Source: Acidimicrobiaceae bacterium
GTDB lineage: Bacteria > Actinomycetota > Acidimicrobiia > Acidimicrobiales > Ilumatobacteraceae
Assembly: GCA_020637235.1 (NCBI GenBank)
Contig: JACJWG010000008.1
Coordinates: forward strand, 162,662 to 226,661
DNA: 64,000 bases
Reading direction: 5' to 3'
Below the pieces are notes generated by a model. That model worked only from the letters and a program-made list of their open reading frames with translations, had not been told where the DNA came from and did no database searches. Made by a program: the position numbers and the translations under genes. Every line of letters starts with the position of its first letter. The stretch's first letter is position 1. Positions 31,061 through 40,286 of the stretch are shown piece by piece.

Positions 31061-32701
31061 TCACCGGACGATCACCACGATCTGGTGTCGTCCGGTGGCG
31101 CCGCTCGGGAATGGTTCGGAACGCTCCTCCGTCTGGATGGCTCCGTTCGTCTCGGTCGCTCGAACCCGGATGGTGTGCCGGCCCGACGTGGCCTCCCAGT
31201 CATGCGACCACTGACGCCAGGTCACGTCGTTGAGCTCGGGCGCGAGGGTGGCCTCCACCCAGTCGCCGTCGTCGAACTGCAGCTCGACGCGACCGATGCC
31301 GCGTGTCTGCGCCCACGCCACGCCGCCGATCGCGACGGTGCCGGCATCGACGGTGGCGAGGCCCTTCGGCGTGTCGATGCGGCTCTGCACCTTGATCGGC
31401 GCGTCGTCCACCCATCCACGCTCGACCCAGTACTGGTCGAAGCGAGCGAACGTGCTGAGCTCGATCTCGGTGAGCCACTTGGTCGCCGACACGTAGCCGT
31501 ACAACCCCGGCACCACGAGACGCGCCGGGAAGCCGTGTTCGAGGGGGAGCAGCTCGCCGTTCATGCCGATCGCGACCAGCGCGTCGCGGCCGTCGAGCGC
31601 AGCCACCGGAAACCCGCACGTGTAGCCGTCGACAGACCGCCCGACGATCTGATCGGCGTCGCTCGACACGCCGGCGCTGCGCAGCAGGTCGTCGAGGCGA
31701 ACGCCGAGCCATCGGGCCGTCCCCACGAGGTTGCCGCCCACCTCGTTCGACACGCACGTGAGTGTGATGTCGGACTCGACGAGCGGCAGGTCGATCAGCT
31801 CGCCGTACGACAATTCGAACGGGTCGTCCACCATGCCGGTCACGCTCAGGCGCCAGGTGTCGACGGCCACCTGCGGCACCGTGAGCGCGGTGTCGATGCG
31901 GTAGAAGCCGTCGTTCGGGGTGAAGAACGGCACGACCCCCGGCACCGGCGCGGCGACGTCGGTGGGCGCGGGTGACAGTGGCCGGCGGGCTCCGGGCACG
32001 GCGATCCGAGCGCGGTCGCGGCCGACGTCGAAACGGCTGCGGGCCTCGCGCCCGGCTGCGCCGACCACGAACGCGCCAGCCGTCATCGCCGCCGCGCCCG
32101 CCAGGAACCGTCGTCGATCGTTCGGCACCAGATCGGCGATCGAGGGTCTCGCCGTCCGCGCAGGGCGATCGGCGGTCGGACGCTCGGAGGCCGGTTCCGT
32201 AGCCGCTTGCTCGGCCGGACGGGTCGCCAGCCGACGCAGTCCCCAGAGCGCGACCACACCGGCCACCGCGCCGATCAGACTCGGCAGCACCGCCACGAAC
32301 GGTGCCTGCCGGCGTGTGGTCTGCGAGGCGAACGCGCCCAGGACGCCGAACAGCGCGATGCCCACCAGCGCGAGCGGCAGCCGCCGGGTGAACGAGACGA
32401 CGCCGACCACCAGCGCGTACGCGGTCAAGATGGAGGCGATGCCCACCAGCAACGCCACCTTGTCGTTGGTGCCGAACCAGTCGATCGCCAGGTCCTTCAG
32501 CCATCGCGGTGCGGCGTCGACCACCCGGTCACCGACGTCGAGCACCGGCGACTGGAAGGTGCGCGAGACGGCGGCGACGGCCTCGGCGACGGCGAGTGCC
32601 ACGAGCGCAGCGGCCACGCCGGCGGCCGCGCCGAGCAGTCGGCGGTCGCGATGACGCAGCGTCGGGTGCTCCGATGGTGGTGGCGGGGTATCTGGCTCCA
32701 T
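31061..32701 (-). CDS. Membrane-anchored sulfite-oxidase-family molybdopterin oxidoreductase
   Basis: 546 residues. Four transmembrane helices at the N-terminus (about 23-150), then a Tat-like motif DRRRFLAGAAAM. The catalytic domain has NDGFYRIDTALTVP, ITLTCVSNEVGGN (the molybdenum-ligating cysteine of sulfite oxidases), GYTCGFPV, and a C-terminal dimerisation domain with IGGVAWAQTRGI and a W-rich tail. It resembles actinobacterial fused YedY/sulfite-oxidase-like enzymes. It sits between the fasciclin gene and sigK, in an arrangement conserved in many actinobacteria. The substrate could be sulfite or a methionine-sulfoxide-type molecule. Confidence 0.88.
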   Translation of the reverse strand: MEPDTPPPPSEHPTLRHRDRRLLGAAAGVAAALVALAVAEAVAAVSRTFQSPVLDVGDRVVDAAPRWLKDLAIDWFGTNDKVALLVGIASILTAYALVVGVVSFTRRLPLALVGIALFGVLGAFASQTTRRQAPFVAVLPSLIGAVAGVVALWGLRRLATRPAEQAATEPASERPTADRPARTARPSIADLVPNDRRRFLAGAAAMTAGAFVVGAAGREARSRFDVGRDRARIAVPGARRPLSPAPTDVAAPVPGVVPFFTPNDGFYRIDTALTVPQVAVDTWRLSVTGMVDDPFELSYGELIDLPLVESDITLTCVSNEVGGNLVGTARWLGVRLDDLLRSAGVSSDADQIVGRSVDGYTCGFPVAALDGRDALVAIGMNGELLPLEHGFPARLVVPGLYGYVSATKWLTEIELSTFARFDQYWVERGWVDDAPIKVQSRIDTPKGLATVDAGTVAIGGVAWAQTRGIGRVELQFDDGDWVEATLAPELNDVTWRQWSHDWEATSGRHTIRVRATETNGAIQTEERSEPFPSGATGRHQIVVIVR

Positions 32702-32848
32702 GCGCGTGGTTCGGAACGACGGCCCATCCGTCTTGGACGCCGGTCGGCCCGAGCGACGCGGGCGACGTCGGACCAATCCGGCGGGTACGTGGCGCCGAAC
32801 ACGGAACATGCGCTCCGCCCGCTCCGGCTCGACACCGACCTGCGTGAC

Positions 32849-33466
32849 ATGGGTGTGCTGAGGCTCGCTCGAGCATCACGCCCGGGTCGCGACGCAGCCC
32901 CGAAACCCGGCGCCGATCCGCTCGGTCACCTGCTCGCTCGCGCCGGGCGTGGCGATCAGGCGGCGTTCGCCGACCTGTACGACCACCTGGCACCGATGGT
33001 GTACGGGGTGGTGCTGAAGGTCGTGCGCGACCCGTCGCAGAGCGAGGAGGTCGCGCAGGAGGTCTTCGTCGAGCTCTGGCGCCTCGCCGCCCGGTACGAC
33101 GGCACGAAAGGCACGGTGACGGCATGGGCGGCCACGATGGCGCACCGGCGCGCGATCGACCGGGTGCGCTCCGAGCAGTCGGCACGCGACCGGGTGGCGC
33201 GCGAGGTGTCGAACGTGGTGCTCGATCACGACGACGTGGCCGGGACGGTCGAGACCGAGGTCGATCGCGACCTCGATCGAGCGCGCGTCCGCCGAGCGCT
33301 CGACCGGCTGTCGCCGGTGCAGCGCGAGGCGGTGGAGCTCGCCTATTTCGGCGGCCACACGTATCGCGAAGTGGCCGTGCTCCTCGACGTCGCCGAGGGC
33401 ACGGTGAAGACCCGCATCCGCGACGGCATGATCAGGTTGCGCGACGAGCTCGGAGAGACGGCATGA
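32849..33466 (+). CDS. sigK: RNA polymerase sigma factor, SigK type
   Basis: 205 residues from the ATG at 32849. Region 2 runs from AFADLYDHLAPMVYG through VAQEVFVELWRLAARYD; region 4 has LSPVQREAVELAYFGG and the HTH HTYREVAVLLDVAEGTVKTR. The next gene, rskA-like, overlaps by ATGA. In mycobacteria SigK drives the fasciclin antigens MPT70/MPT83, and a fasciclin gene lies here in the divergent operon, so this pair probably controls it. The N-terminus before residue 25 is disordered. Confidence 0.9.
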   Translation: MGVLRLARASRPGRDAAPKPGADPLGHLLARAGRGDQAAFADLYDHLAPMVYGVVLKVVRDPSQSEEVAQEVFVELWRLAARYDGTKGTVTAWAATMAHRRAIDRVRSEQSARDRVAREVSNVVLDHDDVAGTVETEVDRDLDRARVRRALDRLSPVQREAVELAYFGGHTYREVAVLLDVAEGTVKTRIRDGMIRLRDELGETA

Positions 33467-34197
33467 GCAGCGACATCGACATCCACCACCTCGGGGCGGC
33501 CTACACGCTCGACGCGCTCGACGAGCGCGAGCGGATGGCGTTCGAGGCGCACTACCCGAGCTGCGACGTGTGCCGTGCCGACGTGCTGGCCTTCCGGGCT
33601 GCACTCGCGCAGGTGGCGTCGGCGCAGACGACGCCACCGCCTCGGGCGTTGAAGGCGGCGGTGATGGCCGAGGTGGCCCGCACGCGCCAGCTGTCACCGC
33701 TGTTGCCGGATCGTGTGAGTGATCTCGCCGAACGTCGCCGGCGGCGCCAGCGCACGATCGGCGGCTTCCTGGCTGCGGCTGCCGCTGTGGTGCTCGTGCT
33801 GGGCGCAGCGGTCGTGCTCGGTCGTGGCGGCGAACCGGCCTACGCGACGGCGCTGGCCCAGGTGTTGGATGCGCCCGACGGCACGGTGCTCACCCTCGAA
33901 CCGAGCGATGCGATGGGCGCCGGTGCGTCGGTGAAGGTGGCGTGGAGTGCGCAAGAGGGGATGGCGGTCGTGATCGCCGACGGTCTGCCGGCCACACCGA
34001 CGGGCATGGCGTACGAACTGTGGTTCATCGGCTCGGGCGATCCCGAGCCGATGGGGATGCTCGAACGTGTCGATGCCGGTGAGCTGCACGCCGTGCTCGA
34101 CATCGACGGCGACCCCACCGCGTGGGGTGTGACGGTGGAACCCGATGGTGGGTCCCCGGCGCCGACCGGCGACATCCTCTTCCTCGGCGCCGCCTGA
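33463..34197 (+). CDS. rskA: Anti-sigma-K factor RskA
   Basis: 244 residues. The zinc anti-sigma domain shows LGAAYTLDALDERERMAFEAH and the C-x2-C pair (SCDVCRAD); a transmembrane helix (GGFLAAAAAVVLVLGAAVVL) is followed by the extracytoplasmic RskA C-terminal domain with GMAYELWFIG and DPEPMGML. It binds SigK and releases it after regulated proteolysis, probably by redox or envelope signals. It overlaps sigK by 4 bases and ends at a hairpin. Confidence 0.92.
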   Translation: MSSDIDIHHLGAAYTLDALDERERMAFEAHYPSCDVCRADVLAFRAALAQVASAQTTPPPRALKAAVMAEVARTRQLSPLLPDRVSDLAERRRRRQRTIGGFLAAAAAVVLVLGAAVVLGRGGEPAYATALAQVLDAPDGTVLTLEPSDAMGAGASVKVAWSAQEGMAVVIADGLPATPTGMAYELWFIGSGDPEPMGMLERVDAGELHAVLDIDGDPTAWGVTVEPDGGSPAPTGDILFLGAA

Positions 34198-34208
34198 TCA
34201 GGAGGAGG

Positions 34209-34234
34209 ACCGTCGGCGGCCCGGCGCCGACGGT
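34209..34234. terminator. Hairpin between convergent genes
   Basis: ACCGTCGGCG / CGCCGACGGT with a 6-base loop sits just after rskA and touches the stop of the convergent zinc protein. There is no T-tract; it may serve both strands. Confidence 0.6.
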
Positions 34235-34449
34235 CAGCTGCGCAGCCAGGTCATCAGCTTGGCGCGCCGGCCCTCGGGGGCGCCGGGCGTCTTGGTCGAC
34301 GCGGCGGCCTTCGCCTTGGCGAGCTCGGCCTGGCTGTGGCCCTGGCAGCGTTGCGCCTTCGGCACGTCGCCCAGCACCTGTTCGACGTGGGCTCCACACC
34401 CGGCCCAGCTCGGCTTGCCACAGGTCTTGCACGTCACTCGTCTGCACAT
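34234..34449 (-). CDS. Small cysteine-rich actinobacterial protein
   Basis: 71 residues: CRRVTCKTCGKPSWAGCGAH and AQRCQGH carry five or six cysteines and two histidines, a probable zinc- or metal-binding site. The family is a conserved actinobacterial hypothetical, often annotated only as such. Its ATG is overlapped by a palindrome resembling CsoR operators. The C-terminus (KAKAAASTKTPGAPEGRRAKL) is basic and disordered. It may handle or respond to metals or thiols, inferred only from the cysteines and operator. Confidence 0.7.
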   Translation of the reverse strand: MCRRVTCKTCGKPSWAGCGAHVEQVLGDVPKAQRCQGHSQAELAKAKAAASTKTPGAPEGRRAKLMTWLRS

Positions 34450-34463
34450 ACCCCCGAGGGTAT
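34448..34463. promoter_or_regulatory. Palindrome resembling a CsoR-family operator
   Basis: ATACCC-CCGA-GGGTAT is a perfect 6+6 inverted repeat over the start of the Cys-rich protein. GC-rich centres flanked by ATAC/GTAT are typical for CsoR/CstR copper- or persulfide-sensing repressors. No csoR gene is in view. Confidence 0.5.
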
Positions 34464-34582
34464 ATGGGTCGAGGGGTCGGACGCAACCATCGACGCCGAC
34501 GTCGTCGCCCGACGGGTGTCGCCGGGGCTGCTACGGTGTTGTTGGACAGACGACCAGTAACGGGTCGGGGGAGGGGCCGACG

Positions 34583-35992
34583 ATGACCAGCACCGAGACA
34601 CCGATCACGACGCTCGACGGACTGATCGAACGCGAAGAGGCGGCGTTCGTGGCTCGCACGACGCAGTCCGCCGAGTTGTGGCACCGGGCCTCGCAGGTGA
34701 TGCCCGGCGGCGTCGCGTCGAGCTGGGCCAGCTCGCGGCCCGTGCCGGTGTGGGTCGACCGCGGGCTCGGCGGTCACGTGTGGGACGCCGACGGCACCGA
34801 GTACGTCGATCTGCACGGCGGCTACGGGGTGAACGTGGTGGGGCACGCCCACCCGGCGGTGGTCGAGGCCGTGCAGCGACGGGCGGGCCTCGGCACCCAC
34901 TTCGCCCAACCCACCGAGGACACCATCGTGGTCGGCGAGGCACTGCGTGACCGGTTCGGCCTGCCGATGTGGCGCTACACCAACTCGGGCACCGAGTCGA
35001 CGATGGACGCCGTGCACCTGATGCGGGCGATCACCGGCCGTCCGCTCGTGGTGAAGATCGAGGGCACGTACCACGGTCACCACGACGCCCTGATGATCTC
35101 GGCGTTCCGCAACGCGAGCCAGCTCGGTCCGGTGGACGATCCGTACCGGGTGCCCGGCGCGGGGGTACCGCAGGGCATGGCCGACCTGGTCCGGATCGTG
35201 CCGTACAACGACCTCGACGCGCTGTCACGGGTACTCGACGCACACGCCGGGCAGGTGGCCGGCATGATCCTCGAACCGATGATGATGAACGCCGGCATCA
35301 TCCCGCCCGCGCCGGGCTACCTGCAGGGTGTGCTCGACCTCGTGCACGCCCACGGCGGCCTGGTCGCGTTCGACGAGGTGAAGACCGGGCTCGTGGTGCA
35401 CCCGGGCGGCGTCACCGGCATGACGGGTGTGCAGCCCGACCTGGTCTGCCTCGCGAAAGCGCTCGGTGGCGGGGTGCCGTGTGGCGCCATCGGAGGATCG
35501 GCCGAGGTGATGGCCGCGATCACCGACGGGGTGTACGACCAGGTGGGCACGTTCAACGGCAACCCGCTCACGATGGCCGCCGCTCGTGCGGTGCTCACCG
35601 AGGTGCTCACGCCCGACACGTACGTTCGCGCCGAACAGCTCGGCCGCCGGATGCTCGACGGATCGCTCGCCGCGCTGGCCGCGCAGGGCCAGCCCGCCTA
35701 CGGCTCGGTGTTCGGCTTCAAGGGTTCGGTGGTGTTCCACCCCACACCGTGCACCGACTATCGCGAGTTCCTCGAGATCGACCTCGCGATCAGCCACTGC
35801 CACTTCCTCTACCAGCACAACGGCGGCGTGTTCCTGCCACCGTGGGGCAAGAGCGAGTCGTGGACCCTGTGCGTATCGCACACCGACGCCGACGGCGAGC
35901 GATACGTCGCCAACGTCGACCGGCTCGCCCGCGACGTCGCGCCGATCCGCGATCGCAGCAGCCGCATCTTCGGTGAGGGGCAGTACAACTGA
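34583..35992 (+). CDS. Class III aminotransferase (glutamate-1-semialdehyde aminomutase-like)
   Basis: 469 residues. Fold-type I PLP enzyme: RASQVMPGGVASSWAS at the start, GYGVNVVGHAHPAVVEAV, NSGTESTMDAVHLMRA, a catalytic-lysine region VCLAKALGGGVPCGAIGG, and LVAFDEVKTGL. The N-terminal PGGV..SS motif is shared with glutamate-1-semialdehyde 2,1-aminomutases, but many catabolic aminotransferases of this type exist, and heme genes are absent nearby. The ATG follows a GGGGGAGGGG ribosome site. The following gene is on the opposite strand, 4 bases away. Confidence 0.85.
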   Translation: MTSTETPITTLDGLIEREEAAFVARTTQSAELWHRASQVMPGGVASSWASSRPVPVWVDRGLGGHVWDADGTEYVDLHGGYGVNVVGHAHPAVVEAVQRRAGLGTHFAQPTEDTIVVGEALRDRFGLPMWRYTNSGTESTMDAVHLMRAITGRPLVVKIEGTYHGHHDALMISAFRNASQLGPVDDPYRVPGAGVPQGMADLVRIVPYNDLDALSRVLDAHAGQVAGMILEPMMMNAGIIPPAPGYLQGVLDLVHAHGGLVAFDEVKTGLVVHPGGVTGMTGVQPDLVCLAKALGGGVPCGAIGGSAEVMAAITDGVYDQVGTFNGNPLTMAAARAVLTEVLTPDTYVRAEQLGRRMLDGSLAALAAQGQPAYGSVFGFKGSVVFHPTPCTDYREFLEIDLAISHCHFLYQHNGGVFLPPWGKSESWTLCVSHTDADGERYVANVDRLARDVAPIRDRSSRIFGEGQYN

Positions 35993-35996
35993 TCGT

Positions 35997-36761
35997 TCAG
36001 CGCCCCCGCCAGATCGGGGCGCGGCGCTCGCCGAAGGCCAGCGTGCCCTCCTGCGCGTCGTCGCTGTCGATGGCCGCCCGGTAGCTCGGCAGGGTCTTGA
36101 TCACGGCCATCGACGCGATCGGATCGAGCTGGGCGGTGCGGCGCTCGATGTCCATGATCGCGGCGACGCTCAGCGGCGCGTTCGCGACGATGCGCGAGGC
36201 CAGATCGCGAGCTGCGTCGAGCAGTTCGGTACCGGGCACCACACGGTTCACGACGCCGAATCGCTCGAGCTCGGCTGCCTCGAGTCGGCGTCCTGCGTAC
36301 AGCACCTCGCGCGCGAGCTGAGCGGGCAGCAGCTTCGGGAGGCGCACGCTGCCCGCGTCGGGCAGGATGCCGAGGCCTGCCTCGGGTAGCCAGCACCTCG
36401 CGTGGTCGGCAGCCACGATCAGGTCGGCGGCCATCGCGATCTCGAACCCGCCGCCGACCGCCATGCCGTTGAGCGCGGCCACCACCGGCACGGTGCGGTT
36501 CGGCAGGTCGACGAAGCCGCCGAAGCCGCCGACGCCGTAGTCGCTGTCGAATGCCTCGTCGGCGCTCAGATCCCATCCGGCGGAGAAGAAACGTTCACCG
36601 GCGCCGGTCACGACGGCCACCCGCACCGACGGATCCCGCTCGAACCCAGCGAACGCCTGGCCCATCGCGACACTCGTCGCTGCGTCGATCGCGTTGGCCT
36701 TCGGCCGATCGATCGTGACGACGGCGACGCCGTCGGCGATGTCGACGTGGAACCCGGTCAC
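35997..36761 (-). CDS. Enoyl-CoA hydratase/isomerase family protein
   Basis: 254 residues from a GTG that overlaps the stop of the upstream acyl-CoA synthetase gene (GTGA). Crotonase fold: TIDRPKANAIDAATS, the oxyanion-hole AGWDLSADE and GMAVGGGFEIAMAADLIVA, and PEAGLGILPD. The first catalytic Glu is plausible in PEAGLGI. It acts on a CoA thioester, with its partner activating the acid. Homologues include carnitinyl-CoA dehydratase, which would fit the carnitine-like cluster nearby, but this is inference. Confidence 0.88.
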   Translation of the reverse strand: MTGFHVDIADGVAVVTIDRPKANAIDAATSVAMGQAFAGFERDPSVRVAVVTGAGERFFSAGWDLSADEAFDSDYGVGGFGGFVDLPNRTVPVVAALNGMAVGGGFEIAMAADLIVAADHARCWLPEAGLGILPDAGSVRLPKLLPAQLAREVLYAGRRLEAAELERFGVVNRVVPGTELLDAARDLASRIVANAPLSVAAIMDIERRTAQLDPIASMAVIKTLPSYRAAIDSDDAQEGTLAFGERRAPIWRGR

Positions 36762-38767
36762 GAGACCTCCTCGATCCAGAGGGCGTCCACCGCTGTGGCC
36801 CCCCGACGCCCGACGAGCACGGGATTGAGCTCGACCTCCACCACGTCGGTCCCCACGACACCCTCGGTGAGCGCGACGACCAGTCGGGCGAGTGCGGCGA
36901 CGTCGGCAGCCGGTCGCCCGCGATAGCCGTGCAACAGGCGGGCGCTGCGCAGCCGACCGAGCGCATCGATCACCTGCTCCTCGCTCACCGGCGCCAGCAG
37001 GTGCACGACGTCGTTCCAGAGCTCGGTGTGCACGCCGCCGAAGCCGAGGGTCACCAGCCAACCGACCGGTGGATCACGGCGGACGGCCACCAGGACCTCG
37101 GCCACGACATCCGTGACCGTGGACTCGACCAGATACCCGAGCTCGGTGGCCGGCATGTTCCACAGCGCCGCCGACACCAGTTCGGCGTCTTCGATGCCCA
37201 CCTTCACCGCGCCCGCCTCGCTCTTGTGCGCCAGCCCGAGCGCCTTCAGCGTGACCGGGTACCCGATCGCCTCGGCCGTCGCGAGGACGTCGTCCCGGAG
37301 GGCGATGCCACCGTCGGGCACCGCGACGCCGAGGCCGCGCAGGCGGGACTTGGCCGATGCCTCGTCGATCAGGCGGGTGGCGCCGGGTGACGTGACCGGA
37401 GCGTGCGGGGGCGACACCTGCGCCCCGACGTGCGCTGCGGCGTCGAGTGCCACCAGTGCCTCACCCAGACCCAGCAAGGGCACCAGGCCGCGCCCGGCGA
37501 CGTGATCGCGGAACCGTTCGTTCAGGCACTCGGCCATCGTGGCCACCAGCACCGCCCGCCCGCCCGTGGCGTCGGCCGCGTCGGCGAGCGCTTCGGCGGC
37601 CACGTACCACGACGACGGATCGTTGTCGGGGCTCGGGGGTGCGTCGAGTACGAGCATCGTCACGTCCTGGGGACCGTCCATCACGGCAGTGAAGGCGGCC
37701 GACATCGCGGCGCGGTCACCCCACATGAACGTGTGGTAGTCGAACGGGTTCGACACCGTGACGAGTTCGGTGAGGGTGCGTTCGATCCGAGCGACGTGCT
37801 CGGGTGCGAACGGCTCGAAGTGCAGGCGCGTCGCCTCGCTTCGATCGGCGACCAGCGATGCCTCGCCGCCCGAGCAGCTGAGCGAGACGACGCGGCGACC
37901 CCGCATGCGTCCGCCCCGGTCGACCAGCTTGAGCGTCTCCAGCAGCTCCGACGGTGTGTGCACCTGGGGGACACCGGTGCGCTCGAACAGCGCGTCGTAG
38001 GCGGCGGCCCGGCCGGCCATCGACCCGGTGTGCGACGTGGCGATCGCCGCGCCGGCCGCCGAACGCCCGGTCTGGAGCGCGACCAGCGGCACGCGCTGGA
38101 GCACGGCGCGGGCGGCCACGGTGGCGAACCGCTGTGGGTCCTTCACCGCCTCGAGGAACAGCCCGATCGCCGTCACCCGTTCGTCGTCGAGCAGGGCGTC
38201 GATCACGTCCTCGGTGCCGACGCTCGCCTGGTTGCCGACGGTGACCATGTGGCCGAGCCGGAGCCCGCGCTGTTGGAACGTGAGGTTCACGGCGACGTTG
38301 CCGCTCTGCGAGACGATCGCGGCGGCACGGTCGTGGCGCACCATGCCGTGCTCGTCGGGCCACAACGCCACACGGTCGAAGGTGTTCACGAAGCCGTAGC
38401 AGTTGGGTCCGAACAGCGGCAGCTCGCCGGCCGCCTCGAGCAGGTCCTGCTGCAGCGCTGCCTCACCGCTCTCGGCGAAGCCCGAGCCGTAGCAGACGGC
38501 ACCGCCGGCGCCCATCGTCGCCAGTTGGCGGACGGCCTGCACCGTGGCGTGGCGGTTGACGCCGAGGAACACGGCGTCGGGCACGTCGGGGAGATCGTCG
38601 AGCGAGGCGAGGCACGGTACGCCCGCGAGATCGGGCCGCGACGGGTGCACCGGCCAGATCGGGCCCTCGAAGCCGAGCTTCCGGCACTGTGCCACCACCC
38701 GCTCGGCCGGAGCCCCGCCCACCACGGCGATCGATCGAGGCGCGAGGAGTCGGCGCAGGTCGGGCAC
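36758..38767 (-). CDS. ADP-forming acyl-CoA synthetase (acetyl-CoA synthetase / CaiD-partner type)
   Basis: 669 residues from a GTG. N-terminal CoA-binding domain (LLAPRSIAVVGG, YGSGFAESGE), the active-site His motif FGPNCYGFVN and ATSHTGSMAGR of the succinyl-CoA ligase-like domain, then an ATP-grasp subdomain beginning IDEASAKSRLRGLGVAVP with TLKALGLAHKSEAGAVKVG. These enzymes form acyl-CoA from an acid, ATP and CoA with release of ADP. Fusion of alpha and beta parts is the typical length. It is coupled to the crotonase-family gene downstream. Only the acid substrate is unknown. Confidence 0.88.
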   Translation of the reverse strand: MPDLRRLLAPRSIAVVGGAPAERVVAQCRKLGFEGPIWPVHPSRPDLAGVPCLASLDDLPDVPDAVFLGVNRHATVQAVRQLATMGAGGAVCYGSGFAESGEAALQQDLLEAAGELPLFGPNCYGFVNTFDRVALWPDEHGMVRHDRAAAIVSQSGNVAVNLTFQQRGLRLGHMVTVGNQASVGTEDVIDALLDDERVTAIGLFLEAVKDPQRFATVAARAVLQRVPLVALQTGRSAAGAAIATSHTGSMAGRAAAYDALFERTGVPQVHTPSELLETLKLVDRGGRMRGRRVVSLSCSGGEASLVADRSEATRLHFEPFAPEHVARIERTLTELVTVSNPFDYHTFMWGDRAAMSAAFTAVMDGPQDVTMLVLDAPPSPDNDPSSWYVAAEALADAADATGGRAVLVATMAECLNERFRDHVAGRGLVPLLGLGEALVALDAAAHVGAQVSPPHAPVTSPGATRLIDEASAKSRLRGLGVAVPDGGIALRDDVLATAEAIGYPVTLKALGLAHKSEAGAVKVGIEDAELVSAALWNMPATELGYLVESTVTDVVAEVLVAVRRDPPVGWLVTLGFGGVHTELWNDVVHLLAPVSEEQVIDALGRLRSARLLHGYRGRPAADVAALARLVVALTEGVVGTDVVEVELNPVLVGRRGATAVDALWIEEVS

Positions 38768-38849
38768 AGCGGCGAGGTTAGCTGAATCATCGATCAGACA
38801 ACTTGCCGCGGCAGCGCGATCGGTTGCCGCCGTGGTGCAGAATGCGGCG

Positions 38850-40274
38850 GTGCTGCACGACGACCTCGCGTACTTGTCCGCCACCGAGCTCCGCCGCCGA
38901 TTCGAGGCGCGCGAGCTCTCGCCCGTCGAGTTGCTCGACGCGCTGATCGATCGCATCGAAGCGCTCGAGCCGGCGTTGAACGCCGTGTGCGACCGGCGCT
39001 ACGCCGAGGCCCGCACCGAGGCCGAGCACGCCGCCGAGCGCTACCTCGGCCACCATGGTGGACCGCGCCCGCTGGAGGGTCTGCCGGTCGTCGCGAAGGA
39101 AGAGCACCCGATGGTCGGCCGATCGTGGACGCAGGGATCGTTCACCGAGCGAGACACGGTGGCCGAGATCGACCACCCGATCATCGAGCGGATCCAGGCT
39201 GCCGGCGGTGTGATCCACGCCCGCGTCACCACGCCCGAGTTCTGCTGTGCCGCGTTCTGCCACACCGAGATGTGGGGCGTCACCCGCAACCCGTGGAACA
39301 CCGAGTACACCCCCGGTGGGTCGTCGGGTGGCACCGGCGCCGCGCTCGCCGCCGGGTACGCGCCGCTCGGCACCGGCAGCGACATCGGTGGTTCGATCCG
39401 CATCCCGTCGTCGCTGTCGGGTGTGGTCGGCTTCAAGCCGCCCTTCGGCCGCGTGCCGGCGCTGCCGCCGTACAACCTCGACCAGTTCTGTCACGACGGT
39501 CCGATGGCGCGCAGCGTCGCCGACCTGGCGATGCTCGAGAACGTGATCGCCGGCCCGCACCGGCGCGACGTCGTGTCGTTGCGCAACCCGCCGATCCTGC
39601 CGGCCACGTACGACGGGGTGGCCGGGGCCAAGGTGGCGCTGTGCCTGCAGCTCGGCGACTGGCCACTCGACCCGTCGGTCGATGCCAACACCCGCAGGGT
39701 CGGCGCCTCGCTCGCCGCCGCCGGCGCGCAGGTCGACGAGGTGACGTTGCCGTGGACCCGCGATCTCATCTGGACGGCGGCCCAGGCGCACTTCGCGGCG
39801 ATCATGGGCGCCGGCATCAGCGCCGTCGCCGCGGAGCACGGGTCGCTGCTGAACGACTACACACGGGCGTTCGCGGCCAGCATGGTGAGCGACATCTCGT
39901 TCTACGAGGGCATGGAGCTCGAGGGGCACCTGTACGAGCCGCTCGGCGAACTGTTCGACACCTACGACGTCGTCGTGTGTCCCACGATGGCGACCGACGG
40001 CTTCGTCGCCGGCCAGCCGTACGTCGACGGGCCGTTCCTCGTCGGTGGTGTCGACGTCGGCCATCACATCCTGATGTGCATGACGTTGCCCTTCAACCTG
40101 TTCAGCAGGTGTCCGGTCGTGGCGGTGCCGTCCGGTCTGGCGGCCAACGGTGTGCCGACCGGCGTGCAGGTCGTGGGGCGAACCTACGACGACGTGACCG
40201 CGTTCCGGGTGGCGGCCGCCGTCGAGGCGACCGGGGTGGGGTTCCACGACCCGAGTTGGCGGCCGCCGATCTGA
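38850..40274 (+). CDS. Amidase signature enzyme
   Basis: 474 residues. Catalytic lysine in LPVVAKEEHPM, the cis-Ser region EYTPGGSSGGTGAALAAG and the nucleophile Ser in GTGSDIGGSIRIPSSLSG form the Ser-cisSer-Lys triad. The GTG start follows CAGAAT by 6 bases. It hydrolyses carboxamides; related enzymes act on diverse amides, and the specific substrate is unknown. The next gene begins 12 bases downstream, so it may be paired with the D-aminoacylase in one amide-catabolic unit. Confidence 0.88.
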   Translation: MLHDDLAYLSATELRRRFEARELSPVELLDALIDRIEALEPALNAVCDRRYAEARTEAEHAAERYLGHHGGPRPLEGLPVVAKEEHPMVGRSWTQGSFTERDTVAEIDHPIIERIQAAGGVIHARVTTPEFCCAAFCHTEMWGVTRNPWNTEYTPGGSSGGTGAALAAGYAPLGTGSDIGGSIRIPSSLSGVVGFKPPFGRVPALPPYNLDQFCHDGPMARSVADLAMLENVIAGPHRRDVVSLRNPPILPATYDGVAGAKVALCLQLGDWPLDPSVDANTRRVGASLAAAGAQVDEVTLPWTRDLIWTAAQAHFAAIMGAGISAVAAEHGSLLNDYTRAFAASMVSDISFYEGMELEGHLYEPLGELFDTYDVVVCPTMATDGFVAGQPYVDGPFLVGGVDVGHHILMCMTLPFNLFSRCPVVAVPSGLAANGVPTGVQVVGRTYDDVTAFRVAAAVEATGVGFHDPSWRPPI

Positions 40275-40286
40275 CATCGTGAGCGG
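40275..40286 (+). promoter_or_regulatory. Probable leaderless -10 box before the D-aminoacylase gene
   Basis: CATCGT (40275-40280) is followed by 6 bases and the ATG. The upstream amidase ends only 12 bases away, so an internal promoter would add transcription here. Confidence 0.35.
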
